Source: Iris pallida
Taxonomy: Eukaryota; Streptophyta; Magnoliopsida; Asparagales; Iridaceae
Assembly (NCBI GenBank): GCA_029216955.1
Contig: JANAVB010002199.1
Coordinates: 16,889,760-16,953,759 of the forward strand
Length of the DNA stretch: 64,000 nt
Direction of reading: 5' to 3'
Part shown: positions 23,163 through 37,413 of the stretch, piece by piece
Layout of the letters: each line of letters starts with the position of its first letter
Position numbering within the stretch: position 1 is the stretch's first letter
The notes under the pieces: model-generated
The model's database searches: none
Told to the model about the DNA's origin: nothing
Seen by the model: only the letters and a program-made list of their open reading frames with translations
Program-made: the position numbers and the translations under genes

Positions 23163-25034
23163 CGTTTTTGTGGTGGCCCATGCAGGTCAGTCTTTGCAAT
23201 TAATGCGAAGTCGTGGTAGTACTTGAGCTTATCTGTACTACTGCGAGCCTGCCCTAGGATTAAGGTAGAGTCATGGAATATTTTAGGATTTTGGTACTCA
23301 GTCACATATTAGGAACTCTTGGTAGATTCCAGGGATGACCCCTGGGAATCTTATTTCGAAGGCTTTCAAATCTTTTCCCACTTGTTTCCATTCGTCATGA
23401 TTTCTGAAATATCTGTCCGTATCAAATTTTTTTCCTTCTTGGGATGAGTTTGTGGACCCCAGAGGGAAGGAATAAGTTGGACTTGTATATCATCTAGGTT
23501 GGGGAGAGAATATGATTTATCAACCTCGTATCATGGTCGAGGTTTGTTTTAGATTATATTCCACCATTTTCTATCTTGACCTAGGTAGTACCCTCGGGAC
23601 TTTCCCTAAAATTTTCCTCTGAACCCTATCTCGAAAGTTGTTTCCGTTGTTTCAATTAACTTACCCTTGACTTGTTGTTGAATTTTAAATCTTAATATTC
23701 GTTGTTGACCTTTAATTTTGTTTTGGATAATTCTTTTAAGAATTGAGTTAAGATATCATGATAAACATATTTTGGACAAGGACGATGAGAACGGTAAGTG
23801 TCTACTTTATTTATGGAGTTTAGAATTCATTGCAGTCATATTAGCTAGCGAGACATGGACATAGAGCCTGATTTGGATATACTATCCTAGTTATGTCATT
23901 TAGATTCTCTTACAGCCATACCGGTTGGCGTGGTAAGGAATCTAGATGACATGATTATAGGGTGTATACCATAGTTATGGACTTTATTGTTTACTACCGC
24001 TATGCTTACTGGCGTGGCGAGAATTCTGGCAACATGATTTGGGATAGACATGTATGGTTATCAGATCGTATCTTAAATTGATTCACTTGTTTTAACCTAT
24101 TGGGCAAGAGCAGTTCCTACTATTACTTCTGTTTTCCCATTCTTCTCTTCCTCATCGCATGATGATTTCCTCATCTTACCCTTACTTCCTCCGTCTTGAT
24201 CAATTATGTCCTGATTCCACCAATTACCTATCTCGTATCTACTTCTGTCAGCCATACTTTGAAAACCTTGAAAACTTTAGAATTTTCATATCTTTTATCT
24301 TGGGAGAGATCGAGGAAGTATCGTAATCATCCGTCTCGGAGTAGATATTGTTGGTAGTAGTCGAAGCAGAGCGAGATGATTACCCCGGCTTCCTCCTGCG
24401 ATCCCATATTCAGGTTTCTATGATAACAGAAGCAATTCAATTCTACATCCTTGATTTGTTTATTATATTTTGATATCGTGAGATTGATCCTCTCTGATTG
24501 ACCAATCGATTCTGGTTGTCTAGTTTATCGTGCCAAAGAGTCTTGATTGTTGATTGAACTTAAATGGTTTTGAATTCCATTATGATATGATTTCCTTCTT
24601 AGATGCTCGTGTCCAAACTTTGTTGATTTTGTTCTCCATCTTGCCCAAATTCTGATTTACTCGAAATTTGATCAATTTAAATCGTGCTGAGACTAAACTA
24701 TTTATTTTTTTTATCGTGATTGGACAATGCTATCATCACTCGTGCTTTAAACTTTCGATTCAATTCCGGCAAATGACTAAATTATATTCCAATCACGATT
24801 AGGCTTCATACTATCCTTGATTATGCCCTAATAACCATAATTTTGTTCATATCATGATTCTATCGTGCCAAATCCCTCTTCGTGCCTGAACAGTTGTGAA
24901 TCGATTATCTTGATCGTGCAAAACTCGTCATTCTTGGATCGTGCCTAAATTATTGCCCAAATCTTCTATCATGTTTTAACCGCACTACCAACCTTTAAAT
25001 TTCGAGGACGAAATTTTTATAAGGTGGGTAGGAT
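23163..25034 (+). other. E2 internal region, non-coding, with primer sites
   Basis: TGGTGGCCCATGCAGGTC at 23171-23188 lies 8 nt after the LTR, as in E3, E5 and E6. Between 23800 and 24060 three short diverged repeats of a '(gc)catacyggytggcgtggyraggaa' type occur. The end holds 'aaatttcgaggacgaaat' and the purine tract aaggtgggtagga (25021-25033). I see no gag, protease, RT or integrase motif. Confidence 0.8.
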
Positions 25035-28000
25035 TGTAAGTCCCTGAATTTAGGGCTTATTTTTTTCAATTTTATAATTCAATTATTTTGAATTGATATT
25101 ATTATTTGTTTATTATTTGATTTAATGCTCTTTACCGTGCCTTTGACTTCTGGAGCATCAGGGATGCCAGTCTCTGGAAACGTCCTTCTTGGAGTTTGTA
25201 GTAGACGAGATTACCTTCACGTCGATATATCATGTCCCATCCAAACTCGTTCCCTTGTGCTCCTATTTTATCCATGATTTAATTTGGTTTAATTTATAAA
25301 TTTATTTAAATCTTGGCTTCGACCTTGTCCAAACTTGGCCCAACGCCCAACCCAGTTTAGTGTGGACCCTACCATGACTGCCCATATATCCCACTGATGT
25401 GTCTGTATTTTTCCCTATTTGAAAATACGTTTATTTTATATAATTATCTCTACCTCTCTTTTATATATGTATATATATACATATATAATATATTATAATA
25501 TAATCTCTTTCTCTCTCTCCTTACACCTCACAAGACAAGCCCACACCCCATCACCTCACTCCTCTCCCCCAATGCCAGCCGACTCCCCTCTCTCATTCTC
25601 TCTCTCTCTCTAAAATATCTTCTTAAATATCCCCCCTCTTTATATAATATATACACATACATATATATTATATATATATAATCTCTCTCTCTCTACCTAC
25701 ACACTTAAACCCCTCCCCTTACCATCACACTCAGCACTCACCCACACCCCCTTCTGTACGAGCACAACCCCTCCCCATCTCTATCTTACTTTCTCTCTCT
25801 CCTCCCTTTTAATTTCTTGTACACATACATGCATACTTCTCTCTCCCACTTCTATTACTACACTCACCCAACCGAGCTCCCCCACAACCGACCTAGGCCG
25901 GCCGACCACCACCCCCATGGCTGGCCGAGCCTCTTCTCCGACTTCCCTTCTCCTCCTCCTTCACCATCATCTTCATCATCATCTTCATCATCATCATCAC
26001 CATCTTCTTCATCATCAACCTCCACCACCATAACCACTCCCACCACCATCACCAGCCGCCACGCCGCCCGCACAGCCCCCGCCGTGCCCGGCGGAGCGCC
26101 GCCGCCGCACCACGCTGCAAACAGTAGCAGCGGCAGCGCGCAGCAGTGGCTGCCGCGCCACCCCGCGCGAGCGCGCGCGCATGGGCGCGGCCGTGCGCCG
26201 CCACGTGGCCGGCCCGCCGCCCCCGTGAGCCCCCTGAGGCCGGGCGCACCCTGGGCGAGCTCCTCTTCGCCGTCCTCCTCTTCCCCGACGAGCGACGTAC
26301 CCGATTCGTGCGTTTTGGACGAAATCCCGTCGACGCGCGCGCGGGTTGAATCCAGAAATGGAGTTTCGGGACAGCAACTTTGCACGCATTTTCTGGGAGA
26401 TCCGACCGTTGGATCGGCGAACTCCTTGCTCAGTCTCAATCTCGGTATATCCCTCTTCACCTCTGTCAAGTTTGAACCGTTAATTTCGTCGTTTGATACA
26501 TCAAAACCGGCCACCAAGTTGACGTTTTAATTTGTACTGTTTTTGGGCAGTTTTGCGATGCCAACTTCGCGGGTTCGTATCTTCGTCGTCGCAACTCCGT
26601 TTTGCGCGCCACCAGTTCCGGTGCACAGCTGGTATAACCCTCTTCCTGCCCCCTTTAGATTTCATTTCAGTTTGAGCTTGTTAGGTCGGTCGAATTCGAC
26701 GCCAAAGTTGGTCGTTCGAATTCTTTAATTTGCACTAGTTAAATTCTATTTTTGAACCCGGGACTCCGGATTCAATTTCTGACACCACCAGTAGACTCGT
26801 GGCATCGTTCTGGTATATTTTCATATAAAGTTTGCTTGATTTGGAGAACGTGGGCCCTGGCACGTATTTCGGTGCAAAACGGGTCCCACTTTCTGAGTCA
26901 ACGGATCTTTTTGACGCCGGCTCATCGGAATCCAATTTCGGATATACCGTTGAGTTCGTATCGTCATTCTGGACTCGTTGACATATAATTTGCTGAGTTT
27001 TGAAGACATTTGCTCCGGCACGCATTTCCGTGCAAACCGGATTCCAAATGTCCGCGTCAACGGACCAATTTGAGATCGGGTCAACGGAATCCAATTCTGG
27101 ATATACTGTTGGGTTCGTATCGTCATTCTGGATTCGTGGACATATAATTTGTTAGGTTTTGTGCACTTTTATTTTGGCACGTTTTTCGGTGCAAAGTGTG
27201 TCCAACGGCGGACATCATTTTGGTCCGAAATTACCGTTTTGCCCCTGTGTCCAAATTGGACTTTTGGACAGGCTATTCTAGCTGATTTGACCATTCTGGA
27301 CACGTTGGTTATGTTAATTTCATCATCCGACAACATCTGTAGATTTCTTCCCTTTTTTGTGTCATCCTACTATTATAATATTTTCTTCTTTTTGGTTGTT
27401 TTAGAGACCCGTCGATTTCAGTGATTTCTAAATCACTGAAATTCATAAGTTGGCCCTGTAGATGTTTGTAGAGACTAGCTTTGATCCAGTTTGACCTTGG
27501 TTGACTACTTTGACTGAACGTCGAAGTAGAGTCAACATTTGACCTAGGTTAGACTAGTTTTGACCTAGAGTTGACCAGTTGACCAAAAGTCAACTGTAAG
27601 TCGACCATTGACTTAGATTGACCTAGTTTGTTTTGCTTTGACTTGTCTTGACCTAGTTTGACTTAGTGTGACTTGATTTTACTTCCAAACCCTTATGTTG
27701 ATACAGTATTTCCACCTATAGGTCCTCGAGGCACTGTTCTTGGACCAGTTGACATATTCCACCAGATCTCAGGCGAGTACATTCTCTGATACTTTTCCAA
27801 TTTATGCTGACTGATATAATCTATGTAATTAGTGTAGATATGCTTGTTCTCGACACATTGGTCACACGGGTTGGTATTCATGGATCCCGACATGAGGTGT
27901 TATTCCTTGTTGTCTTGGTATGTCTTGTGCAAGCCCCTTGTAGTTCTTGTGCAGTACATGGACGCCGATTCTCAAGGAGACTTGCTCCCTTCTCGTAGAA

Positions 28001-28785
28001 TCTCGCGTCGTGACGTGTCTTGTTTGGATCCACTCTACCAGTCGGGGACGGGGAGTACTAGTGTAGATGTGTGGTCATTACCCACCTTGTTTATTCTTGT
28101 AGACCTTGAATGCTACCAATCCTACACTCCACGTGGGATTGGCTGATCATAACCTTGTGCAGACCCAATCCGGCCACATGTTGTAGCTAGTATTCACACA
28201 CCTAGATATATGATTCTTGATTCTTGTACATGCCATGATCAGTTTACTTGCCTTGTTCTAGCTCTAGTTTTACAGCTTACCTTGCCATGATTCTCACATG
28301 TACATTCCATGATTTTCTTGTATATACTCTCTATTTACAGATTATAGCTTTTGTCATATCTTGTGAAATGTTGTTAGTGGATTGTGCTCGTTCCATCCTG
28401 ACTGGATATGTTGATAAAATTTTAGGAGTAGTTGTGCCACATTTGTTGGACTGCAGGATGATTCTAGCTGAGGTGGTTCTCACTGTTACTCTATGTGAGT
28501 TGCCTAGTAGTACCTTTAGTTGTCTTGTTCTCATTCTTTATTTTTCCTGTCTTATGATCTTTCTAGTAGTTCTAGATGTTCTTGTGTTTAGTTATCTTTC
28601 TTGTCTTATCTTCCTTAGATGTTGTTTTGTGATTGAGTACATTGGTAGATATTAGTAGTTCATGGACCTTCTAGTTGTAGTGTATTTTATTGGGAACTAG
28701 ACAGCGTTCTACCGCCGATACTGCGGCGTAGGCTGGACGTGACCCACGTATTCGTATCCGTATATTGCGGGTGCGGGTCGTGACA
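25035..28785 (+). repeat. E2 3' LTR, 3751 bp
   Basis: It starts TGTAAGTCCC and ends TGACA, then the duplicated atcct. It carries the same blocks as the 5' LTR: ORF 25817-26530, modules from about 26743, TTGAC array 27491-27663 and mini-exon 27707-27772. It differs by short indels in the CT run and the TCA run. Confidence 0.92.
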
Positions 28786-29236
28786 ATCCTTCACTTTCTG
28801 GCTCAGACGCCTGAGTCTTGCTGCCCTGAGGATATACCGTAAGATTGTAATTTTCTTCGGACTCAGTATGGTTGCTACCCCCAGTCTGGTGACTGGCTGT
28901 GCCAATGGAGACATCTGTGTCGTATTGTGCCTCGTCAGATTGGAACACAGGGTTGTCGTGCATGGTAGGAGGCTGGCTACCCCCAGTTTTTGACAAGGCA
29001 TCCAATACAGATTTGGAACAAGTGCCTTGGAACACACCTGCATTGGGTATCTTAGCTTTACTGTTCTCTGACCTCCTCCTTGGTTTAACAACTGATATGT
29101 GAGGATTCTGGAAGGGCTCCTTAAAAGCTCTGGAATCCTGCGCCGCGGGGCTCGTCTTCTCTATGTCTCATCGACCCCCTGTTAGGCCTCTGGCGTGGAG
29201 TCGGCGTGGAGTAGTCTCTGGAAGACGGAGCGCCTG
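28786..29236 (-). pseudogene. TAT leader/gag N-terminal fragment
   Basis: From 29236 down, one frame gives APSSRDYSTPTPRQRP and REDEPRGAGFQSF, then a stop. A second frame gives VVKPRRRSENSKAKIPNAG and FQGTCSKSVLDALSKTGG, continuing through a polar segment to QASEPESEG at 28786. This frame joins the gag fragment at 19399 once E2 is removed. The low-complexity, charged composition fits the N-terminal region of TAT gag. gcctg (29232-29236) is the E3 duplication. Confidence 0.65.
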
Positions 29237-29840
29237 TGTAGCTTTCCCTTCCCGAATTTTTTTTAAAATATTTTTATTATTTATTTGATTTAAATAGTGA
29301 TTTTAGAATCTTATAAATAATTATTTAGTCAATTATTACGGTAGATGACTTTAGCCATGGTTGGATTTTGAAGTACCAGACGACTAGGAATCATGGCACG
29401 GATAGTGCAGTAGCGTGCCTTGACTAGTGTATTAGCCATGCCAGGAAAGGCCGAGCCATAGTGATGTCCTAACTAGGAAAACCATGCTAAGTTGCAACTT
29501 AAACCCTATAGATTAATTAATTATGTATTAATTAAGATTATGATTTTAGGAGACCCGGTTGTGCAAATTTAGTCCGGACTGGACCCGAACTAAGCTCAAG
29601 CCCATGCAGGCATATAGTGAGACCAAAGACGTCAATGTAAGTAGGTAGATGTATATATACTTAATGACAGTCCATTTTAAAGCCTAGTGATAAATTCTAT
29701 AGTAGAATATTAAATATTGCATAATAAGTATTTTATTTCTGGTATTATTATTATTGCTATAAATGGTATATATATAATTATTACCAGCTGATTCCCTATC
29801 TTCTAGCAAATAAATATAGAAGGGTAATTAGAAATTTAAA

Positions 29841-30608
<768 letters not shown>

Positions 30609-31472
30609 TGTATTTATATATTAGTAGTTGCTAATAAATAAATAGAAAAAGAAAAGAAAAAGAAATAAAAGAAATAAAACCAAAAACAAGGCCAGTCCAG
30701 CCCAAGCCAGCCCAGCCCAGCCCAGCCCAGCCCAAGACAGCCCAGCCCAGGCCAGAGTCCAAACTCCCAGTCGAGCGGAACACAGGATTTCTCGATCATG
30801 TTATAACTGGCTACATGTACGCTCGAGGGAGGAACTAAACCCTAAATCCAATCATATCTAGCGACCCTCCGACCTAGAAGGTGACAGCGCGCTACCCCAG
30901 TGCCGTCGCGAGGTAGCCAGCGACGGCCAAAGCCGCCATGCGAGCGCGCGCAGCGCTGAAAACACCGACCGACAGCAGCAATAGCAGTTGGCACGGCCTA
31001 CTTCGCGTGCGATTATCTCCGTCGTCGTGCAGTGATTTCACGAACCACTTAAACAGGTCTGAACCTAACCTATACCTTCTTAAATCCCTTCAAGTAGATT
31101 GATTTGTAGTGCGTTACCGTGATGAAGAAATCGAACTAAAAATCCCAAGAAACTTGTTCAAATCTGAACAAAAATACGAATCAAACCCCCGACTTGGAAG
31201 GCTGATTTCGGCCAACCTATTGACAATTCCTTAGAACCAATTCATGTCAGTCATAGACAACCTATACGAGATTGAAACCCCATTTTTACTTTCATTTATA
31301 ATTGTTTAAACAGAAAGATATTTATTCGTGAAAATCGAAAAAAATCCGATAAAACTATTTTTCAAAAACTAGAAATTCTTCCGATCCAACGTGCGTCCCG
31401 CCAATCCGGGCGACGTGGTCGCGAACCGTAAGCATCGAAAGGTGCGTAATGGATTCGTGGACGTGTGGGCTT

Positions 31473-34400
31473 TGTAACTCCTCTTTCCGAATTTTTATTA
31501 TTATTTTTTTTATTGTACTTCAAGGTAATTTTTCGTCGAGACTTCGTTAATGGCATTTTCTTTTATTAAAAACTAATCTCAGAAATTTAAATGTTTTTGA
31601 GAATACTGCTTTGTTTAATAAAAAGATTTTATCGAAGTATTTTTAAGTTAAGTCTTAGATTCATAAAAATATAATTATCTATTATTCTTTATGTAAAATC
31701 CCTAAATTTCTACTATATTTTAGTACTGATTTTTTTTTTGTATTTATACGTCGCATAGTCGTATTGTACGTTGCACTTGAATTTGCTTTTTTTTCGTATT
31801 TACTCGTCGAGTGCGAATACGTGCGAGGTACATATTCTTAGAAAAATAATTTTTGATTTTATTATCGGTAATGGTTTCAAAATTATATATATTAATTATT
31901 TTTATTAAAAGTTGTGAAAAGTATCTATCGAGGTTGCCAAAACTTATTATTTTAGTTATTTATAAAAGGCTATCTTATTTTAATAAGTGGTAATTAAGAA
32001 AAATTAGATTATGTGAATATTCTACTCGTGTAAAGCATGAAAATTATTTCATGTATATTTTCAAAATTTATTTTTATTATTTATAATAATTTATTTAGCA
32101 AGAAGGTATTTTAAATATGTAAATATTTATGTTTATTTTTTAAATTATTTTTACCTAAATTATTTAAAGGGTATTTTGAAGATATTTCCTACTAATTTTT
32201 AAAATATATATTGGAATTTTTGAAATTAATTATTATATAAATTTTATAAAAAGATATTTTGGATATATTTGTGATAAATTAAATTGTTATTTGATTTATT
32301 GATTTAAATTAAATAGTTTAATTTAAATGTGTAATTTATCTATATTTAAATAGGATTTGGATTTAGATATGAATGTATTGGTTTAAATTTAATAATAGAA
32401 TTATCTATTTGAGTTTAAATAAATTTTAGTCTCTATCTACATTAGATTATAATTGATTGAGTTACTTTTAAATTAATTTGAATTAAATAGTGAAAAATCT
32501 AAGGGGAATTAAAACTCTTCTTAATCCTTATCTAGATAAGATTTTTGTAAACCCCTTGATTTTTCAAAATAAATATTTGTAGAATTTCTGGATTTTTAAA
32601 TAACTATTTATTGACTTATTATATAATTTGTATTATTTTACATATATTTAGTATAGTGCTCATTGGTGAATTTAGTATAAAAAATATATAAAGCTATTTT
32701 TCTAGTACATTAAGGATCTAAACTATATTATACAATTTTTTTTCCTCAAAATTTTAGGATTTATTTCATAACTTTTATTACTTTCTACATGTTACTTATA
32801 TTGTACACTATTTACATAATATAGAATAAATGTCAAATTAGTATTGGATATTTCAGCTTGTATAAATGAGATTAGATGAAGGTTGTTTAAATAAATATTA
32901 ACTATAGTTATTATATATAGTAATTTTAAATAATATTATTGATAATTTAGATAAATATAAACTATATTTTAAATTAATACTAATCCTACTTCTACTTGGA
33001 AAACATCTCTATCTATATCCTATCCTAACAAAGCAAACACCAATTTATTTAAATCAAATCCTATCTAATTTAGGAGATAAATCTGAAATAAATACCTATA
33101 TAAATCCAATACATCCGCCTTCTATCATCCATAATTCGAAATTATTTTTAGTCCAATAGAAACTCTAAAATTCGTTATTAGAATTCAGCCCCGCTTTTTG
33201 GTAGCAAAGCAACTTGGAACAACGATATCTCCTAGTTCCGAACTCCGTTTCGCCTCCAGTTTTTTTTAAAAGAAACGTATCGAGGTAAGGTTTCCAAAAA
33301 CATATTTTAATAGATAAAATTCGTTCTGTAGATTTCTGTAAAAATATTTGAGTATTAGATGTCCGAAAAATAAACGTGTTTCAGTATTTTTGCGATTTCG
33401 GGAGTTTCCGGAAACGAAAATGCGATCCGTTTAGTTTTTCGGAAAGCTAATACGAAAGCCTATGCCATATCCTAATTATAGAATTTATTAAATAATTCTA
33501 GTAGGTATAGTATTAATTATAATTAGATAATAGACTATTTTCAGCATCCGGAGATGTTTGTTTGGACCTTAGTTCCTCAGCAGCCGTTGTTCTACCTACT
33601 TTCCTGTCTGATCTTCGCCACCACAATGCTCAGGACCCAGGCAAGTATGCCTTGCTAATTTACTGTCATATTATTTATTTTTCGTATTATTTACTTTGTT
33701 TCATATTGTTAGTTTCCTTTGTTATAAATTGCGCGTCCAAGCCACACTTCGGTGCAAGCGACTCTATTAGTCGTTACTTTACTATATGCATGTTAACTTA
33801 GTTTTAGTTGACTACCTTCTTGTTGGGGGATATTCTTATATCTCCTTTGGCCATGACACCTACACTACACGGTTTGAGACATTTTGTTAGGGGGCATGAC
33901 TTATGGACTGGCCATCTTTATTGTCGTGTGACGGATAGATCGTAACTGCTACGATTAAGGTATAGAGACTCGAACAGTTACAAAACTGGGCGGGTCATGA
34001 ACATGACTTGAACAGTGTGGGAAATATTGGGGAAGGACAGTCGCTAGTGCGTATGGGAAGCCAAACAGGTAAACCACAGTCTCCGGATGGAACTGTGGCG
34101 ATTTATTTGCAGATGTCCTCTGACGTTTTGGACGTTACGGACGTATACGGATCACTGGATGCCAATTACGTACACATAGCCTAAAATCCCACCCATGCGC
34201 ATGAAAGTTGTCCTCTAAATTGTACATTAGGCGGTTAGAAATCTCCTTTGCATATTTGTGTCTAGGATAGTCTTTTATATATTATTTTATTATTCTGACA
34301 GTTCATATTAGCTTGTTCTTCATGTATCTTGCTACGTCCGTCTGAGGACCTGGTTATTCCCCAGGTGTGTGTTCATGTCTTCCGCAGGTATCTTAGCCGG

Positions 34401-34718
34401 GATCGTGGTCTTCTCCATTTATTCGAAGATGACGTAACTTGGTTCCTCCTTGCTACTTCCACTTAGTCCTTTTATATATCATGTACTTCTTCCTTTTTAT
34501 TTTGGTTGGTAGTGGATGTGTATCCACCCAACATATTATACCAAGACAATTTATTATATACTATCTTTTATTCCTTTATTTTGTGGATGAGATTTAGTTT
34601 GTCTTGGATTACTACATTTTACAGCTTATGTATTTATACGAGGCCTACGTACTTCGTATGAATACAGCTGGCATGTCTACGTTCCTAGTCCTACGTATAT
34701 TGGGACTGGGGCGTTACA
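31473..34718 (+). mobile_element. E4: LTR of another chromovirus-like family, 3246 bp
   Basis: It runs from TGTAACTCC to GGGGCGTTACA; the reverse complement of the end is TGTAACGCC, so the termini are inverted repeats of each other. It lies where the E3 LTR reads 'gagctttgacgg' in the 3' copy. No matching TSD follows at 34719. Instead, TATCAG at about 34724 resembles a decayed tRNA-iMet site, suggesting a 5' LTR whose element was later deleted. A segment at 33545-33640 looks like the mini-exon of other families: acceptor 'actattttcag', ATG at 33554, open for 29 codons to the donor CAG|GCAAGTA at 33641. Otherwise it is AT-rich and non-coding. Confidence 0.65.
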
Positions 34719-35595
34719 CTTTATTATCAGGATAAACAAAATTATTTGATTTTTTGGTTTTGAATATTGAGTTGATATTCTTATGTTCGAAAAATATTTA
34801 TTACTGGTAATCCATTGTGAAAGAGATTTGAAGTTCTGCCTTTAAATTATTTATATTAATCATTGCAATCGTTGGTAGGTTGCGAATAAACCCTTGTTGT
34901 CATATGAATTGGATTTGAACCTATAAGATTTAAGACTTAACTTTTTCTAGATATTAAAAGATATTTAAATTATTATAGTAGTTAATTATTTAATTTTGAA
35001 TCTAATATAAATAATTTACATTCTTGATTATATCAAAGTTATATTTAAAATATTTTATGATAATCAATTATTTAATTTCAGTTTTAATTTATAAAATCTG
35101 AATTATTTGGTTAGGTCAAATAGTAATTTAAATTAGCATTCCTATCTCCTAACATATTATGATTAAACTAGATTGTTTTAAATATTTATTTGACTTGATC
35201 TAAAGGGAAAGTCCTATCTACTAGAAACTTACTCCTTATCCAAGTAGGAGATTAATTCCCTACTTAAGGGATTGCCTATTGCTATTCTACCAAGCAAATT
35301 CTCATTAGCCACAAACATCCAGCAACCACCAGAGCCCGACTGCCCTTCGGCAATATCGTGCTGCCAACACCACCGAGGTCGTGTCCGTCCTCCTCCCCTG
35401 CCCTTTCCGACATCACCACCACCATCACAGAACTTCGACCACCCCCAATTCCGGCCAAATCAAAGATCATATTGCCATCGTGTCAATCGGGTCCGACCCG
35501 AGTGTCCGTGATCGTGTCCATCCATCTTATTCCACTTTTTATTATATTTACATCAAACCATTACCATGTCCGACACACCAGACACGCCACACTCG
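34719..35595 (+). other. Unassigned segment between E4 and the rest of E3 5' LTR
   Basis: It has an AT-rich part (34719-35280) followed by a GC/C-rich leader-like part (35280-35595) ending in 'gacacgccacactcggagcgaggg', similar to the repeat unit at 39802 in the 3' LTR. Short overlapping ORFs at 35272-35666 are biased in composition and not credible genes. It may be E4 internal DNA or part of a related LTR brought in by recombination. Confidence 0.4.
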
Positions 35596-36211
35596 GAGCG
35601 AGGGTTTGGTATTCCATTTATCTCTTGTTTACTTGTTCTTCTTGCAGTTCATTTATGCGTAGTTGATCCCGTATCCGTGTTCATAGTTACCTGTCAGTAG
35701 CCACTTGTCAGTTTCTGTCTCGTTTCATGTTTATAGCATGTTTATACTCTTATGCATGATTAAACTGTTAGATAGGCATGTTTTTATGTATCTTGTTATG
35801 TCCCCTGAGGACCTGATGATCTCTTCAGGTAGTTGATTGCATGGAGTTAGTTAGCGGCTCATGATGGTAGTGATTACACCTGCAGGGACACAGGTATTTG
35901 CTTGTGATATTTTTTATTATCCTCTTGTGCTTTATATTCCATACCATGATATATTCTGCTTATTTTATAGACTCATATTATTCTTGGAGTCTAATTGGAC
36001 ATATATGCTAGTGGGCTGCAGACCACGACCCATAGTTGTTCATTCATGTCTTATATATTCTTGTGGATTGAGATACACTGTAGATTACCATATTAGCCAT
36101 GATACCACGATCTTGACAGCTTATACGTACTCGAGTCGGGCTGGAGTCCGGTCGATACGTAGCTGGCTTGTTCATGAGCTCGCGTCCGAAAAGCGGGAGC
36201 GGGTCGTGACA

Positions 36212-36807
36212 AGTTTTTATGGTGGCCCATGCAGGTCAGAGCATATCGTATCGGTTACGTAACTGTCCTGATACAAGCCTGCGAATTTGACTAAACTCTT
36301 AAAAATCTCAATCCACTCTGCCTTGAAAATTTTCCTAGAAATTTTCTACGTCCTTAAAAACTCCATATTTGCTCTCGATTATACTTCCTTGCTTTCCGTA
36401 CCATTGAATCTCGTCCCTTCATTTTTTGGAGTGGCGAATGATCGTGCTGACTAGAATTCATCAAAAATTCTTAAATTATAGTATAATATTGCATGATTAT
36501 TGAGTATTGGTTGTTTATAGATATGAGGGATTATAGATGCCATACGCCCAAAAATATCTGTTGGTAGAATTGTTAGCAACTAGTTAGAAGACTATAAGAT
36601 TTTAATGACCGTGTTTTAAGGAGTAGTGTGACCAAAGGTGGGTAGAAGTCCCCAAGTATTTGGAGTTATAAAATGGTTAGAGAAGATTATAGAATATTTT
36701 TGAGAAATTAAATTTGAGGAGATTAAGGAAATACTAGACTTTAAATTTTAAGGAATAGTTATGAATTAGAATTTCGAGGACGAAATTATTTTTAAGGTGG
36801 GTAGATT
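36212..36807 (+). other. E3 internal region, 596 bp, non-coding
   Basis: TGGTGGCCCATGCAGGTC (36220-36237) starts 8 nt after the LTR. The end carries 'aatttcgaggacgaaatt' and aaggtgggtagattt. Nothing between them is coding. Confidence 0.8.
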
Positions 36808-37413
36808 TATAGCTTCCCTTCCCGAATTTTTTTTAAATATTTTTATTATTTATTTGATTTAAATAGTGATTTTAGAATCATATAAATAATTATTTAGTAA
36901 ATTATTACGGTAGATGACTTTAGCCATGGTTGAGTTTTGAAGTACCATACGACTAGGAATCATGGCACGGATAGTGCAGTAGCGTGCCTTGACTAGTGTA
37001 TTAGCCATGCCAGGGAAGGCCGAGCCATAGTGATGTCATAACTAGGAAAATCAGGCTAAGTTACAACTTAACCCCTATAGATTAATTAATTATATATTAA
37101 TTAAGATTATGATTTTAGGAGACCCGGTTGTGCAAATTTAGTCCGGACTGGACCCAAACTAAGCCCAAGCCCATGCAGGAATATAGTGAGACCAAAGACG
37201 TCCATGTAAGTAGGTAGATGTATATATACTTAATGACAGTCCATTTTATAGCCTAGTGATAAATTCTATAGTAGAATATTAAATATTGCATAATAAGTAT
37301 TTTATTTCTGGTATTATTATTATTGCTATAAATGGTATATATATAATTATTACCAGCTAATTCCCTATCTTCTAGCAAATAAATATAGAAGGGTAATATA
37401 TATATATATATGA

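Larger units (their letters stand above)
19405..28785 (+). mobile_element. E2: non-coding large LTR element, 9381 bp
   Basis: LTRs of 3758 bp (19405-23162) and 3751 bp (25035-28785) enclose only 1872 bp. atcct flanks it at 19400-19404 and 28786-28790. The internal region starts with the shared primer-site-like 18-mer and ends with 'ttcgaggacgaaatt' and aaggtgggtagga, so its ends are of Tekay type, but no gag or pol motif is visible. The LTRs are very similar, which implies a recent insertion. Confidence 0.92.

Noticed and set aside
34719..34735. Target duplication for the LTR at 31473-34718
   Set aside because: The left flank reads ggctt and the right flank cttta; they do not match as a 5-bp duplication, so I do not call it a clean solo insertion.
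35272..35666. Overlapping ORFs rich in Pro and His
   Set aside because: Three frames are open at once in C-rich leader-like sequence, without homology or a matching copy in the 3' LTR.
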